DNA of 33,446 nucleotides from Bacteroidales bacterium (GCA_027064025.1 JAMOQL010000240.1:1-33446), one strand, 5' to 3'; positions 8,750 to 17,881 are shown, counted from the first letter of the stretch. The notes: generated from the letters alone by a model not told the origin. Program-made: numbers and translations.

Positions 8750-9169
8750 TTATTCTATAAAACTTACCTTTCGCTTTCCTTTTTCTTGTTCCTCTATCTT
8801 AATTTGTACTATTTCTTTTGGTAAATATTGACTTGCAATTTCTGGCCATTCTATAAAGCACCATCGACCAGAATAAAGATAATCTTCGAAACCTATATCT
8901 AGAGCTTCTTCGGGATTTTCCATTCGATATAAATCGAAATGGTATACCAAATCATTACGCTCAGTTTCGTACTCGTTAACAATAGCAAAGGTAGGGCTAT
9001 TCACAACATCGACAACATCTAGCTGTTTGCAAATTGCTTTTATAAAAGTAGTTTTTCCTGCTCCCATTTCACCATGAAAAGCAACAACTTGGGGCTCCGA
9101 AAAATAAGACAAAAATTGCTTGGCAGATTCATCAATTTTATTCAGATTTTCAATAATAATAGTGTCCAT
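8750..9169 (-). CDS. tsaE: tRNA threonylcarbamoyladenosine biosynthesis ATPase TsaE
   Basis: A 139-residue protein with the Walker A motif GEMGAGKT (33-40), the NSPTFAIVNEYE segment, HFDLYRM and FIEWPE, all typical of TsaE/YjeE. It is the ATPase that, with TsaB and TsaD, drives formation of t6A at position 37 of ANN-decoding tRNAs. Length is normal. Only 1 nt separates its start from the stop of the YfhO-family gene upstream, so the two are coupled. The ssb start lies 50 nt downstream. Confidence 0.94.
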   Translation of the reverse strand: MDTIIIENLNKIDESAKQFLSYFSEPQVVAFHGEMGAGKTTFIKAICKQLDVVDVVNSPTFAIVNEYETERNDLVYHFDLYRMENPEEALDIGFEDYLYSGRWCFIEWPEIASQYLPKEIVQIKIEEQEKGKRKVSFIE

Positions 9170-9170
9170 A

Positions 9171-11660
9171 CTACTCTGAGATTTTGGTGTTTTTAGATTT
9201 TATTTTATCGTATACAAAACCACTTGCAAATAACAAAAGAAGTAAAATTGAACTCATAATTCCAATTATTTTTCCTGTTGTATAAATTTCGGGTTGAAAT
9301 TTGAATTCTATCTGATGCTTACCTGCTGGAACCATCATTGCTCTAAGAATATAATTAACTCTAAAATGGGGCACTTCTTTTCCATCAACAAAAGCTTTCC
9401 ATCCTTTGTCGTAATACACTTCAGAGAAGACCGCCATTTCTTCGGATTGTGTTTCCGACTGGTAAATTAAATGATTGGGTTGATACGATAATAAGCTAAT
9501 TTTTGAACTTGGATTATATTTGAAATTTTTTACTAAATCTTTGAACCTAATATCAATAATTGCTGATTTTTTAGGATTAATAGTTGCTAAAGCTTGTATT
9601 TCTTCGTCAGCATTTGCTACCATTTTATAATCTTGAACAAACCAAACATTACCGTCTGCAAAAGCATTAGGAATTGCTGGTGACGAAGGGCTATAAATAA
9701 TATATTTACCATTCAACATATTCACAACATTCAGCTTTTGTAATGCGTTATTTACCGATTCTTGGGTAGCTCCTTGCTGTAAAGCGGCACCAAATTGTTG
9801 AATTTCTGGAGCTAAATAATGTGTAATAATTTCTTGATATCTTCTCATTTTAGCTCCGTGATAACCTCCAATCGATTTATGAAAATAAGAGGTAGAAGCA
9901 TCATTAAAAGTACTAACAGCAAGGTTTAATACTCTATAATCTTCTGATTTATCGGTCAAAATACTTTGATCGGCCACAGAAGGCTTAAATTGATTGTCGA
10001 CTTCGGTTTTTTTAACAAACGAATCATCATTCAAATATCGTTTATCTACGGTCCACAAATCTACTACGATAACCAATGCTAATATTAGCAATAATAAATA
10101 ACTTTTTATTTTTTTGATTAAAAACAAATAAATAGTTCCAAAACCTAATATCACAAAAAACAAAGAACGTAAAGCATCTGCTCTAAATATAGAAGCTCTA
10201 TCGGATCTAATAGCGTCAATAAGCATATTGTTTTGTCCAAAAACAGAAGCGTCGTTCGCTCCAATAAAAGCCGTTGACGATGCTGGTAAGGCAAGAATAA
10301 GAAGTAGAATTGTACCCGCAGTAATGCCTAAAGCATAAAATAATTGTTTTTTGATTTTTGCTTTCTCGTAATCGCCCGTTAAGATTCTTTGTAGCCCCAA
10401 TACCCCTAAAAGAGGGATTGTCAACTCTGCCATAACCAACGTCATAGATACTGCTCTAAATTTATTGTATCCAGGAAAATAATCTAACCATAAATCGGTA
10501 AACCACATCATATTTTTACCCCAAGCCAACATCAACGACAAAATAGTTGCTGTTAATAGCCACCATTTTAGCTGTCCTTTTACAACAAACAAACCTAAAA
10601 TAAATAAAAAGACGACTAATGCTCCTATATAGGTTGGCCCAGATGTAAAGGGTTGTGCTCCCCAATATGTTGGCATCTGTTTAACAATTTGTTTAGCATT
10701 GGGTTGACCCATGTTTTTTAAGACTTTATAGGTCTCCGATTTAACTCCCAAATCGCTTTGTGATGCTCCGCCCATTAGGTTTGGAATCATTAAATTTAAA
10801 CTTTCAAAGATACCATAACTCCAATCTGTGGCATAGTCTTTATCTAATCCAGAAGTTCTATTATCTTGCTCCGAAGTTAATTCTGAGGGGCCACGCATAG
10901 AATCTTTTCCATAATCGTATACCGTTGATAAACTTAAAAAGTTTGATCCTATGGCCAACACAGCTCCTACTAATAAATAGGACGAACTTTTAAAAAATGT
11001 TCTATAATTCTTTTCTCGAATGGTATTTACAATCTGGAAAATAATAAAAACCAGCACTATTAAAAATGTGTAGTAAGTTATCTGTAAATGATTTACCAGA
11101 ATTTGAAGCGATAAAAAGATAGCCATTAAAATAGTTCCCCAAAGTTCTTTTTTATTAAAAGCTAAATATACACCAGCAACAATAGGAGCCATATATCCAA
11201 TGGCGTAAGCTTTGGTCAAGTGCCCCGCTTGTATAATAATAAAAAAGTAGGAAGAAAAAGCAAATGCAAATGCTCCTATAAGACTCAGCCAAGGGTTAAC
11301 ACCAAAGGCCATTAGAGCAATGAAGAATCCTAATAAATACAAAAATAAAAACGGAACAGGACGCATTATATCGTTTAATTTCAGAACCTTATGAAGGTAC
11401 TTTAATTCATTTCCTTCCGAATTGTTATTAATTAAATAAGTTGGCATTCCACTAAACATAGAATTGGTCCAAAGTGTTTTTTCGCCAGTTTCTTTCTGAA
11501 AATCTTTTGACTCTTTAGACGCCCCTTTCCAGACCATCATATCATGTTGAGCTAAGACTTTCCCTTGTATCACAGGAGAAAAATAAGTTAACGAAATAAT
11601 AAAATATAGAACAATTGCAGAAATTATTGGTAACCAATTGGTTTTGATTATTTTAAACAT
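9171..11660 (-). CDS. YfhO-family large integral membrane protein
   Basis: An 829-residue protein with a first membrane helix near 10-30, a first extracytoplasmic loop, then many hydrophobic helices up to about residue 545. A large soluble region follows (about 560-790), and a last helix lies near 800-820 before a Lys-rich tail. The soluble end has the YDKGWKAFVDGKEVP and YILRAMMVPAGKH motifs characteristic of the YfhO family. These proteins resemble GT-C-type glycosyltransferases and in Firmicutes act in glycosylating lipoteichoic acid or related polymers. The substrate in Bacteroidota is unknown. A -7 box lies 29 nt upstream and a flippase gene is divergently transcribed, consistent with a role in surface glycans. 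Confidence 0.85.
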   Translation of the reverse strand: MFKIIKTNWLPIISAIVLYFIISLTYFSPVIQGKVLAQHDMMVWKGASKESKDFQKETGEKTLWTNSMFSGMPTYLINNNSEGNELKYLHKVLKLNDIMRPVPFLFLYLLGFFIALMAFGVNPWLSLIGAFAFAFSSYFFIIIQAGHLTKAYAIGYMAPIVAGVYLAFNKKELWGTILMAIFLSLQILVNHLQITYYTFLIVLVFIIFQIVNTIREKNYRTFFKSSSYLLVGAVLAIGSNFLSLSTVYDYGKDSMRGPSELTSEQDNRTSGLDKDYATDWSYGIFESLNLMIPNLMGGASQSDLGVKSETYKVLKNMGQPNAKQIVKQMPTYWGAQPFTSGPTYIGALVVFLFILGLFVVKGQLKWWLLTATILSLMLAWGKNMMWFTDLWLDYFPGYNKFRAVSMTLVMAELTIPLLGVLGLQRILTGDYEKAKIKKQLFYALGITAGTILLLILALPASSTAFIGANDASVFGQNNMLIDAIRSDRASIFRADALRSLFFVILGFGTIYLFLIKKIKSYLLLLILALVIVVDLWTVDKRYLNDDSFVKKTEVDNQFKPSVADQSILTDKSEDYRVLNLAVSTFNDASTSYFHKSIGGYHGAKMRRYQEIITHYLAPEIQQFGAALQQGATQESVNNALQKLNVVNMLNGKYIIYSPSSPAIPNAFADGNVWFVQDYKMVANADEEIQALATINPKKSAIIDIRFKDLVKNFKYNPSSKISLLSYQPNHLIYQSETQSEEMAVFSEVYYDKGWKAFVDGKEVPHFRVNYILRAMMVPAGKHQIEFKFQPEIYTTGKIIGIMSSILLLLLFASGFVYDKIKSKNTKISE

Positions 11661-11689
11661 AATTAATAAACTTTTATTTTTGTAAAAGA

Positions 11690-11697
11690 CAAACTTA
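11690..11697 (-). promoter_or_regulatory. -7 box (TAnnTTTG) for the YfhO-tsaE-ssb-gld operon
   Basis: On the minus strand TAAGTTTG matches the Bacteroidota -7 consensus, 29 nt before the ATG at 11660. No good -33 TTG is visible at the expected distance. It would start the long right-to-left transcript. Confidence 0.5.
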
Positions 11698-11711
11698 TAT
11701 TTTTATTTAAA

Positions 11712-11719
11712 TACATTTG
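11712..11719 (+). promoter_or_regulatory. -7 box (TAnnTTTG) for the flippase gene
   Basis: TACATTTG matches the consensus 29 nt before the TTG start at 11749. It is divergent from, and only about 14 nt away from, the box serving the YfhO gene, so the two promoters would share one short control region. Confidence 0.5.
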
Positions 11720-11748
11720 TAAAAATACTATTAAAAAAATAGAAAAAC

Positions 11749-13224
11749 TTGGGGATAATAATAAAACAATCGATTAAAAGTACAATTTACTCATACATTG
11801 GGGCTGCCTTGGGTTTCGTCAATGTAAGTTTATTGATGCCTAAATTTTTATCTACCGAAGAAATTGGCTTAATTAATTTTATATTCCCGTTAGTACTTAT
11901 TTTATCGCAATTTAGTGGACTTGGACTCGGTACATTAATCTATCGTATTTTCCCATATTTTAGGAATCCTAAGAAAAATCATAATGGATTTTTTACGCTT
12001 GGTTTTGTAATTTCAATAATTGGTTCTCTAATAGCAATAATTTTATATTTCAGCCTTAAATCACAATTTTTGGTGGGGCGACACGATGGAATAGAAGTCA
12101 AAAATTATATCTTTTATGTATTACCACTTACTATTATTACTATATATCTAAATTATTTCGATAACTTTTTTAAAGCCCTATTTAATGTAACTATTGCCGT
12201 TTTCTTAAAAGAAATTTTGATGCGAGTGCTCATCATGCTGGTTATTGTAACCTATTTTTTTAAATGGATAGATTTCGAAAGTTTCATTCTTTTCTATTTT
12301 TTATCGTATAGCTTACCCACTGTTATTCTGGGATTTATTCTTTTTCTTAAAGGTGAATTTGTTTTTAAAAGGCCTCGACCTTTTATCATCACAAAGCTTA
12401 AGAAAGCTATGATAAATATTAGTTTATTTGGTCTGATAACAGGCTTTGGGAATATTGCAATTATGAACATCGACAAATTAATGATAGAGCGATTTATTGG
12501 GCTTTCGGCTGTAGGAATATATTCTATTACATTTTATTTTGCTACTATGATTCTTTTGCCAGCGCGTTCTATTCAAAAGATTGCTACCATCATCCTTTCC
12601 GAGTCATGGAAAAATAACGATTTAGAAAATATCAAAACTATATACGTCAAAAGCACCATCACACAACTTATTATCGGTTTTTATATTTTTGTAGGTCTTT
12701 GGGCTAATGTCGATAATATTATTTCGGTTATAGGTTCTGAATTCGAAACAGGAAGGTATGTTATTTTCTTTATTGGACTAACCAATATGGTAATAATGCT
12801 CGCTGGGGTTACTCCTTCAATTATTGCAACAAGTAAAAAATACATCTACGCTGCAATATTTATGTTTATTATGTTGATATTAATTGTTATCACTAATTTA
12901 ATCTTTATTCCAATTTATGGAGTGGCAGGAGCTGCGTTGGCATCGTTTATCTCTATGTTTATCACCAGTTTTTTAAGATATCTTTTTGTCTGGAAACAAT
13001 TTAAGCTTCAACCATACAACTACAAGCATCTAATTATTTTAGGTATAGCTATACTAAGTTATTTTATTAGCACCAATCTACCCAATCTAAACAATCCGTA
13101 TTTCGATGTAGTTTTTAAAGGAGCAATTATCAGTTTATTATTTGGTATTTTAGTTTATTTTTCGAAAGTTTCCGAAGATATAAACGAAAAAGCCGATTTC
13201 TTTCTAAAAAAGATTCTTAAGTAA
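11749..13224 (+). CDS. Polysaccharide/oligosaccharide flippase (MATE/MOP superfamily)
   Basis: A 491-residue protein with about 12-14 hydrophobic helices, starting with a Wzx-like segment (SIKSTIYSYIGAALGFVNVSLLMPKFLSTEEIG, split over residues 8-40) and a mid-protein GLITGFGNIAIMNIDKLMI signature. It would move lipid-linked sugar chains across the inner membrane. The start is TTG: a stop lies in frame at 11740-11742, no ATG lies between, and the next Met (about residue 30) would cut the first helix. The stop overlaps the next start by 1 nt (TAATG), so the downstream deacylase is coupled. Confidence 0.88.
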   Translation: MGIIIKQSIKSTIYSYIGAALGFVNVSLLMPKFLSTEEIGLINFIFPLVLILSQFSGLGLGTLIYRIFPYFRNPKKNHNGFFTLGFVISIIGSLIAIILYFSLKSQFLVGRHDGIEVKNYIFYVLPLTIITIYLNYFDNFFKALFNVTIAVFLKEILMRVLIMLVIVTYFFKWIDFESFILFYFLSYSLPTVILGFILFLKGEFVFKRPRPFIITKLKKAMINISLFGLITGFGNIAIMNIDKLMIERFIGLSAVGIYSITFYFATMILLPARSIQKIATIILSESWKNNDLENIKTIYVKSTITQLIIGFYIFVGLWANVDNIISVIGSEFETGRYVIFFIGLTNMVIMLAGVTPSIIATSKKYIYAAIFMFIMLILIVITNLIFIPIYGVAGAALASFISMFITSFLRYLFVWKQFKLQPYNYKHLIILGIAILSYFISTNLPNLNNPYFDVVFKGAIISLLFGILVYFSKVSEDINEKADFFLKKILK

Positions 13225-13721
13225 TGAGAGGAGATACAAAAATTTATACCCTTTTAGACGAATTAAATATTTCTTTCGAGTATTACGAGCACGAGCCTAT
13301 TCCCACAATCGAGTTAGCTCTAATTCATAAAAAAGGAATTGATGCCACACATTGCAAAAATATTTTCCTAAGAAATCATAAAGGGAAAAAACATTATTTC
13401 GTCGTCATAGAACAAAGTAAAACCGTAAATATTCGTCAGTTAGAATTGTTACTAAAGCAAGGTAAATTGAGTTTTGCTTCGGAGAAACGACTCGATAAAT
13501 ATTTGGGAGTAAAGCCTGGTTCTGTTTCGCCTCTTGGTTTGGTTTACGATACCGAAAGGAACTCAAAAGTTTTTATCGATCAAGAATTAAAGAAGGCTTC
13601 GAAATTAAGTTTCCATCCCAATGTTAGTAATGCGAGTTTGGTTATTACTCCTTTAGAATTAATTAAATATCTAGAATATTTAAAAATTGAATTTGAATTT
13701 ATCGATCTCCAAGAATTATAA
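13224..13721 (+). CDS. YbaK/ProX-type aminoacyl-tRNA deacylase (prolyl-tRNA editing domain, free-standing)
   Basis: A 165-residue single-domain protein of the prolyl-tRNA synthetase-associated (YbaK/ProX) family. Such proteins hydrolyse mischarged tRNA, typically Ala-tRNA(Pro). The conserved KNIFLRNHKGKKHYFVV stretch (45-61) carries Lys45, the position of the catalytic lysine described for ProXp-ala enzymes. The PGSVSPLGL segment (about 97-105) is also family-typical. The ATG overlaps the flippase stop by 1 nt. It is convergent with the transketolase gene, with only 17 nt between the two stop codons. Substrate specificity is inferred from family membership only. Confidence 0.88.
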   Translation: MRGDTKIYTLLDELNISFEYYEHEPIPTIELALIHKKGIDATHCKNIFLRNHKGKKHYFVVIEQSKTVNIRQLELLLKQGKLSFASEKRLDKYLGVKPGSVSPLGLVYDTERNSKVFIDQELKKASKLSFHPNVSNASLVITPLELIKYLEYLKIEFEFIDLQEL

Positions 13722-13738
13722 GTAGCAAAACGAAATTC

Positions 13739-14695
13739 TTAAGCTTTTCTTACTAGCACTTTCTGCACGGCCAAAACAATATTTTTTGCTCTAAGTTCAT
13801 ATTTATCCATAAGCTCATCAGACTCTCCAGACTCTCCAAAGGTATCTTTTACTCCAATAAATTCTATGGGTATTGCAAAATTCTGAGCTAATACTTCTGC
13901 AACAGCAGATCCAAATCCTCCCATTATTTGGTGTTCTTCGGCTGTAACAGCAGCTCTTGTTTTTGTAGCCGACTTAATAATAGCATCTTTGTCTATCGGC
14001 TTAATAGTATGTATATTAATTACTTCTGCAGAAATATTTTTTCTTGCTAAGATTTTCGCAGCCTCTAAAGCTTCCCAAACCATATGCCCTGTGGCAAAAA
14101 CACTTACATCTGTTCCTTCTTGCATAATCTGTGCCTTTCCTATTTCAAAAGCATCATCACTATTTGTAAAGTTGGGTACCGCTTCTCGACCAAAACGAAT
14201 ATATATTGGTTTATGATAATCTAATAAAGCTGAGATTGTGGCTTGTCTAGCTTGATTTGCATCACAGGGAGAAAGCACGGTCATATTTGGAAGCACACGC
14301 ATTGCTGCAATATCTTCCAAGGCTTGATGAGTCGCCCCGTCTGGTCCAACAGAAATACCAGCATGAGCCCCTGCAATTAATATATGTACGTTATTATAAC
14401 AGACGGAAACTCGTATCTGATCGTTAGCTCTATGTGCTGCAAAAACACCATAAGTCGAAAATACAGGAATTTTACCACCTAAAGACAAGCCTGTAGCAGC
14501 AGCAACTATATTTTGCTCAGCAATCCCAAATGAAATAAAACGTTCGGGGAAATTATCAACAAAACTTTGCATTCCAACCGAAGCTGTGATATCAGCTCCA
14601 AGGGCAACAATATTATTATTTTGTTTTGCGGCAATAACTAGACCTTCGCTAAATCCAAACCGACCTGCTTTATCGCCTTTATTCCTCCAATTCAT
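13739..14695 (-). CDS. Transketolase, C-terminal subunit (split type)
   Basis: A 318-residue protein covering the pyrimidine-binding and C-terminal domains of transketolase. FGIAEQN (57-62) includes the Glu60 that activates thiamine diphosphate. Also visible are the GAHAGISVGPDGATHQ loop and a C-terminal regulatory-like domain with EEHQIMGGFGSAVAE. The N-terminal (diphosphate-binding) half is absent. The length is that of the separate C-terminal subunit of split transketolases, so this is not a truncation by itself, but a partner gene is required and none is in the window. It starts 7 nt after porT and shares its transcript. A 1-deoxyxylulose-5-phosphate synthase-like identity is less likely, given the missing other domains. 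Confidence 0.9.
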   Translation of the reverse strand: MNWRNKGDKAGRFGFSEGLVIAAKQNNNIVALGADITASVGMQSFVDNFPERFISFGIAEQNIVAAATGLSLGGKIPVFSTYGVFAAHRANDQIRVSVCYNNVHILIAGAHAGISVGPDGATHQALEDIAAMRVLPNMTVLSPCDANQARQATISALLDYHKPIYIRFGREAVPNFTNSDDAFEIGKAQIMQEGTDVSVFATGHMVWEALEAAKILARKNISAEVINIHTIKPIDKDAIIKSATKTRAAVTAEEHQIMGGFGSAVAEVLAQNFAIPIEFIGVKDTFGESGESDELMDKYELRAKNIVLAVQKVLVRKA

Positions 14696-14702
14696 AAATT
14701 AA

Positions 14703-15443
14703 TTATTTCTTTCTGAACCACTTCAAAAAATTCAAACCTTCAACATCACTTCCTTCGAAAAGTAAAGTTACATTAAACATTTTAGGTGTTAAACTCTGCA
14801 TTGAACTCGTAAATTGTGAATCATCGTAGCGAATTACATTATTTAATCCAAAGACATACTTTACTTCAATAGCAAATTTAAAATATTCTAAAAAGAAATC
14901 GGTTCCAACTCCTATCTCATAGCTCAACACATTTGGTTTAAACCTAATTTTAGGTCTGTCTTCATCGGCAATTTTCTTCTGCGAAGACAAATCGTATTTA
15001 TACGAAAATCCACCCACCATATAAACCCTGAAATTATTTAAACGTGCTGCTTTTAATTCAAACAAAAGGGGAAAGTCTAAATATGTAGACTCCATCTCCA
15101 TAATTTTAGTTTCAAATTTTTCTCCATTAAAAAGAACATATTCCATATTTCTTTGTCCAAAATTTAATCCAGGAAGAAAACGAACAGAAAAATATTTATT
15201 GATATTATAATTTGCTACGATATTAATATTGAAGCCTATTTGAGGATTACATTCTACAGAATATATTGAGTCTAAGTTATAAAAATTATCGGCATTTTGA
15301 ATATTTGCTCTCATTTGGTTAACTCCCAAAGCCATACCAAAATGTAACTTAACCATATCGTATTTAGGTAAGTTAAGGGGTTTTGCTGCTTGTGAAAATA
15401 CCAAGCTAGGAACAAAAATAATAATTAGTAGAAGCTGTCTCAA
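14703..15443 (-). CDS. porT: Type IX secretion system outer-membrane protein PorT
   Basis: A 246-residue protein with a signal peptide (about 1-20, MRQLLLIIIFVPSLVFSQA). The rest is beta-rich and reads as an eight-stranded barrel of the PorT family, with a LHFGMALGVN start, FSVRFLPGLNFGQRNMEY and YEIGVGTDFFLEYFKF strands. PorT (SprT in Flavobacterium) is needed for type IX secretion. The assignment to PorT rather than a general outer-membrane PorT-like barrel rests on length and these conserved segments and is fairly secure. A -7 box lies 25 nt upstream. The transketolase half follows after 7 nt. Confidence 0.85.
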   Translation of the reverse strand: MRQLLLIIIFVPSLVFSQAAKPLNLPKYDMVKLHFGMALGVNQMRANIQNADNFYNLDSIYSVECNPQIGFNINIVANYNINKYFSVRFLPGLNFGQRNMEYVLFNGEKFETKIMEMESTYLDFPLLFELKAARLNNFRVYMVGGFSYKYDLSSQKKIADEDRPKIRFKPNVLSYEIGVGTDFFLEYFKFAIEVKYVFGLNNVIRYDDSQFTSSMQSLTPKMFNVTLLFEGSDVEGLNFLKWFRKK

Positions 15444-15468
15444 GTTATTTCTTTTAGTATTTAACTAA

Positions 15469-15476
15469 CAAATTTA
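15469..15476 (-). promoter_or_regulatory. -7 box (TAnnTTTG) before porT
   Basis: On the minus strand TAAATTTG matches the Bacteroidota -7 consensus, 25 nt before the porT ATG at 15443. No convincing -33 element was seen. Confidence 0.5.
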
Positions 15477-15520
15477 AGTTTTATTTTATATTAATCATGA
15501 ATAATTTAAGAACGAAAGTA

Positions 15521-16186
15521 TCAAATACTCAAATAATGCATTAATTCGTCGAGTCTATCCTTGTGCATATCGTCTAACATTTGGTTCTCGCTAAAAACGG
15601 AATCTATCTCGTATTTGTATCGCTCGAAACTGGCTTTTATCGATGCTAAATTGGCGGTATTGAGTTTTAAAGTTACTTTTATATGATGCTGATCTTTACA
15701 AGTATGAATATAAGAACTTAATATTTTTACTTGATGACTTTCTACTATTTGTACTATCTCGCTTAAAGAATAATCTCTTATTCCCACTTTCAGAACTAAT
15801 ATACTCCCCGATTGATCCATCGAAGTTAATTGTCCCATTGCATTAATAAGATGCATTGGACTTATTGTTCCTAAATAATTTTCGTTTCTATCTAAAACAG
15901 TAAGTAATGACAATTTATACTGACTCATCTGAAAAATAGCAGTATAGATATGATCATCTGCATAAACATATGTATTTTCTTTTTCAGGATTAAAATCCTT
16001 TACCAATAAATTATCTTTATTACTGTCGATAATACTTTCGTCGGTAATCATTCCTAAATATTTTTGTTCGTCTACAACAGGCAGATTCGATACTTTAAAA
16101 AACTCCATAAAGTACAATGCTCTTTGAGCAGAATCCATAACAGAAAGTGCAGGAATACTATCAGAAAAAATTTCTTTTACAATCAT
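15521..16186 (-). CDS. CBS-domain protein
   Basis: A 221-residue cytosolic protein. Residues about 1-55 and 70-120 form a pair of CBS domains, with the LPVVDEQKYLGMITD and LLTVLDRNENYLGTISP signatures. The last 90 residues (LVLKVGIRDYSLSEIVQIVESHQVKI...) look like an ACT-type regulatory fold. There is no catalytic domain, so it is probably an adenine-nucleotide or small-ligand sensor. It is divergent from pdxJ over a 69-nt gap. CBS protein next to pdxJ is a recurrent arrangement in this phylum. The function is unknown. Confidence 0.8.
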   Translation of the reverse strand: MIVKEIFSDSIPALSVMDSAQRALYFMEFFKVSNLPVVDEQKYLGMITDESIIDSNKDNLLVKDFNPEKENTYVYADDHIYTAIFQMSQYKLSLLTVLDRNENYLGTISPMHLINAMGQLTSMDQSGSILVLKVGIRDYSLSEIVQIVESHQVKILSSYIHTCKDQHHIKVTLKLNTANLASIKASFERYKYEIDSVFSENQMLDDMHKDRLDELMHYLSI

Positions 16187-16227
16187 TAAAAAAATTACTA
16201 AATGAATAGATAAACAACGAAATACTT

Positions 16228-16235
16228 TAATTTTG
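16228..16235 (+). promoter_or_regulatory. -7 box (TAnnTTTG) before pdxJ
   Basis: TAATTTTG matches the Bacteroidota -7 consensus, 20 nt before the ATG at 16256. This gives a very short leader for the pdxJ-hydrolase transcript. Confidence 0.5.
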
Positions 16236-16255
16236 CAACAAACAAAACAAATATT

Positions 16256-16978
16256 ATGACGCGCTTAAGTGTAAATATAAATAAAATTGCCACAATACGA
16301 AACGCTCGAGGTGGAAATATTCCTAATGTAAAACAATCTGCTATAGACTGTCAGGCTTTTGGTGCTGAAGGAATCACAGTTCATCCAAGACCTGATGAAC
16401 GACATATTCGTTATCAAGACGTTTACGATATTAAGCCTATTATTAATACTGAATTTAATATAGAAGGTTACCCAACCAAAGAATTTATTGATTTAGTTCT
16501 TGATGTAAAACCTACCCAAGTTACCTTAGTACCTGATCCTCCCGATGTTTTAACTTCAAATGCAGGTTGGGATACTATTAAGCATCAAGCTTTTTTAAAA
16601 TCTGTTATTCACAAGTTTAAAGATGCTGGTGTTAGAACATCGATTTTTGTAGATACTAAGCTAAAGAATATAGAAGGTGCAGTAGGTACAAGAACCGATA
16701 GAATTGAGCTATACACTGAGCCTTATGCCGATAATTATCCTAGCAATAAAGAAGCTGCTATCGCCGACTTTGTTGTTGCGGCGGATAAGGCTAAAGAACT
16801 AGGTTTAGGAATTAATGCAGGACACGATTTATCTTTGGATAATTTAGCTTACTTTAATGAACAGATTCCTTTTCTGGACGAAGTTTCTATTGGTCATGCT
16901 CTTATTTCGGATGCCTTATACTTGGGTTTAGAAAACGTTATTCAGTTATACAAAAGACTGCTTATTGCCGAGAAATAG
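16256..16978 (+). CDS. pdxJ: Pyridoxine 5'-phosphate synthase
   Basis: A 240-residue TIM-barrel enzyme that makes pyridoxine 5'-phosphate from deoxyxylulose 5-phosphate and 3-amino-2-oxopropyl phosphate, the last ring-forming step of DXP-dependent vitamin B6 synthesis. Key elements are [16 protein letters not shown] (4-19), [15 protein letters not shown] (42-56) with the catalytic and phosphate-binding His43, Arg45, His50 and Arg52, the TLVPD segment, the AGHDLSL loop and [12 protein letters not shown] near the C-terminus. Length is normal. The next gene starts 1 nt after its stop. Confidence 0.97.
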   Translation: MTRLSVNINKIATIRNARGGNIPNVKQSAIDCQAFGAEGITVHPRPDERHIRYQDVYDIKPIINTEFNIEGYPTKEFIDLVLDVKPTQVTLVPDPPDVLTSNAGWDTIKHQAFLKSVIHKFKDAGVRTSIFVDTKLKNIEGAVGTRTDRIELYTEPYADNYPSNKEAAIADFVVAADKAKELGLGINAGHDLSLDNLAYFNEQIPFLDEVSIGHALISDALYLGLENVIQLYKRLLIAEK

Positions 16979-16979
16979 C

Positions 16980-17780
16980 ATGAAACTTTTCTACCGAAAA
17001 ATAGGTGAGCATAAACCTGTACTAATCATTTTGCATGGTTTATATGGTGCATCTGATAATTGGATGAGTATTGCTAAAACTTGGTCTACAAATTATGAGA
17101 TTTTTCTAGTCGATTTACGAAATCACGGACAATCTCCGCATAGTAATATACACAGTTATAAGGCTATGCGTGACGATATTCTCAAATTAATGAATGATTG
17201 TAAAATTAAAAAAGCAATTGTTCTAGGACATTCAATGGGAGGGAAAGTGGCTATGCGATTAGCAATGGATAATCCTGAACGTATCAATAATCTGATTGTG
17301 GTTGATATTGCGCCGAAAAATTATGAGTTAATCAATGATCAGAATGTATCAAAACATCAGAAAATTTTGAAAGGAATGCTCGCTTTAGATTTAAAGCTTC
17401 TAAAAAGACGTAAAGATATTAGTCAGCTATTAAGTGCCTCAATTAGCAACGAAAAAACTAAACAGTTTATTATGAAAAATTTAAAACGTAATAAAGATCA
17501 AAGTTTTTCGTGGAAATTAAATGTAGAAACTATCAATAAAGAGATTTTAAATATTACCAAGGGTTTTTCGGAGAACGAGATTAAAAAAAACATCAGTGGG
17601 TTTCCTGTTCTTTTTATTAAAGGTGAAAAATCTAATTATATTTTGGAAGAAGATTATAAGCAAATTTTAGATATTTTCCCAACAGCAGAATTTGAAGTTA
17701 TAAGAAATGCAGGACATTGGATTCATGCAGAGCAACCAGAAATTATCTCAACCTTAGTTAAAGGTTTTTTAGAGGAATAA
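16980..17780 (+). CDS. Alpha/beta-hydrolase (YbfF-like esterase)
   Basis: A 266-residue protein starting at the ATG at 16980, one base after the pdxJ stop. A TTG at 16965 inside pdxJ is also in frame but gives an unlikely MPRNS extension. Alpha/beta-hydrolase features are HGLYGASDNW (oxyanion region), DLRNHGQSPH, the nucleophile elbow GHSMGG with Ser85, and the catalytic-type His246 in NAGHWIHAEQP. The arrangement resembles YbfF-type acyl esterases. The physiological substrate is unknown. It has no signal peptide, so it is cytosolic. Confidence 0.88.
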   Translation: MKLFYRKIGEHKPVLIILHGLYGASDNWMSIAKTWSTNYEIFLVDLRNHGQSPHSNIHSYKAMRDDILKLMNDCKIKKAIVLGHSMGGKVAMRLAMDNPERINNLIVVDIAPKNYELINDQNVSKHQKILKGMLALDLKLLKRRKDISQLLSASISNEKTKQFIMKNLKRNKDQSFSWKLNVETINKEILNITKGFSENEIKKNISGFPVLFIKGEKSNYILEEDYKQILDIFPTAEFEVIRNAGHWIHAEQPEIISTLVKGFLEE

Positions 17781-17830
17781 TATATTTCTTTTGTTAATTA
17801 ATAGGCTAATAAGTTTTCTTAGGCTTACCT

Positions 17831-17859
17831 TTTGTACTACAAATTTTCAAATAAATTTG
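17831..17859 (+). promoter_or_regulatory. Bacteroidota promoter (TTTG-N17-TAAATTTG) before the glucosaminidase gene
   Basis: TTTG at 17831-17834, then a 17-nt spacer, then TAAATTTG at 17852-17859. Both boxes and the spacing suit the Bacteroidota primary-sigma consensus. The box ends 22 nt before the ATG at 17882. This is the best two-box promoter in the window. Confidence 0.62.
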
Positions 17860-17881
17860 TTTCAAAATAAATTCATACAAT

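Noticed and set aside
13711-13740. AAGAATT/AATTCTT hairpin across the two facing stop codons of the deacylase and transketolase genes
   Set aside because: The stem is AT-only apart from one pair, its arms fall inside coding sequence or the stop codons, and there is no T run. It is too weak to annotate.
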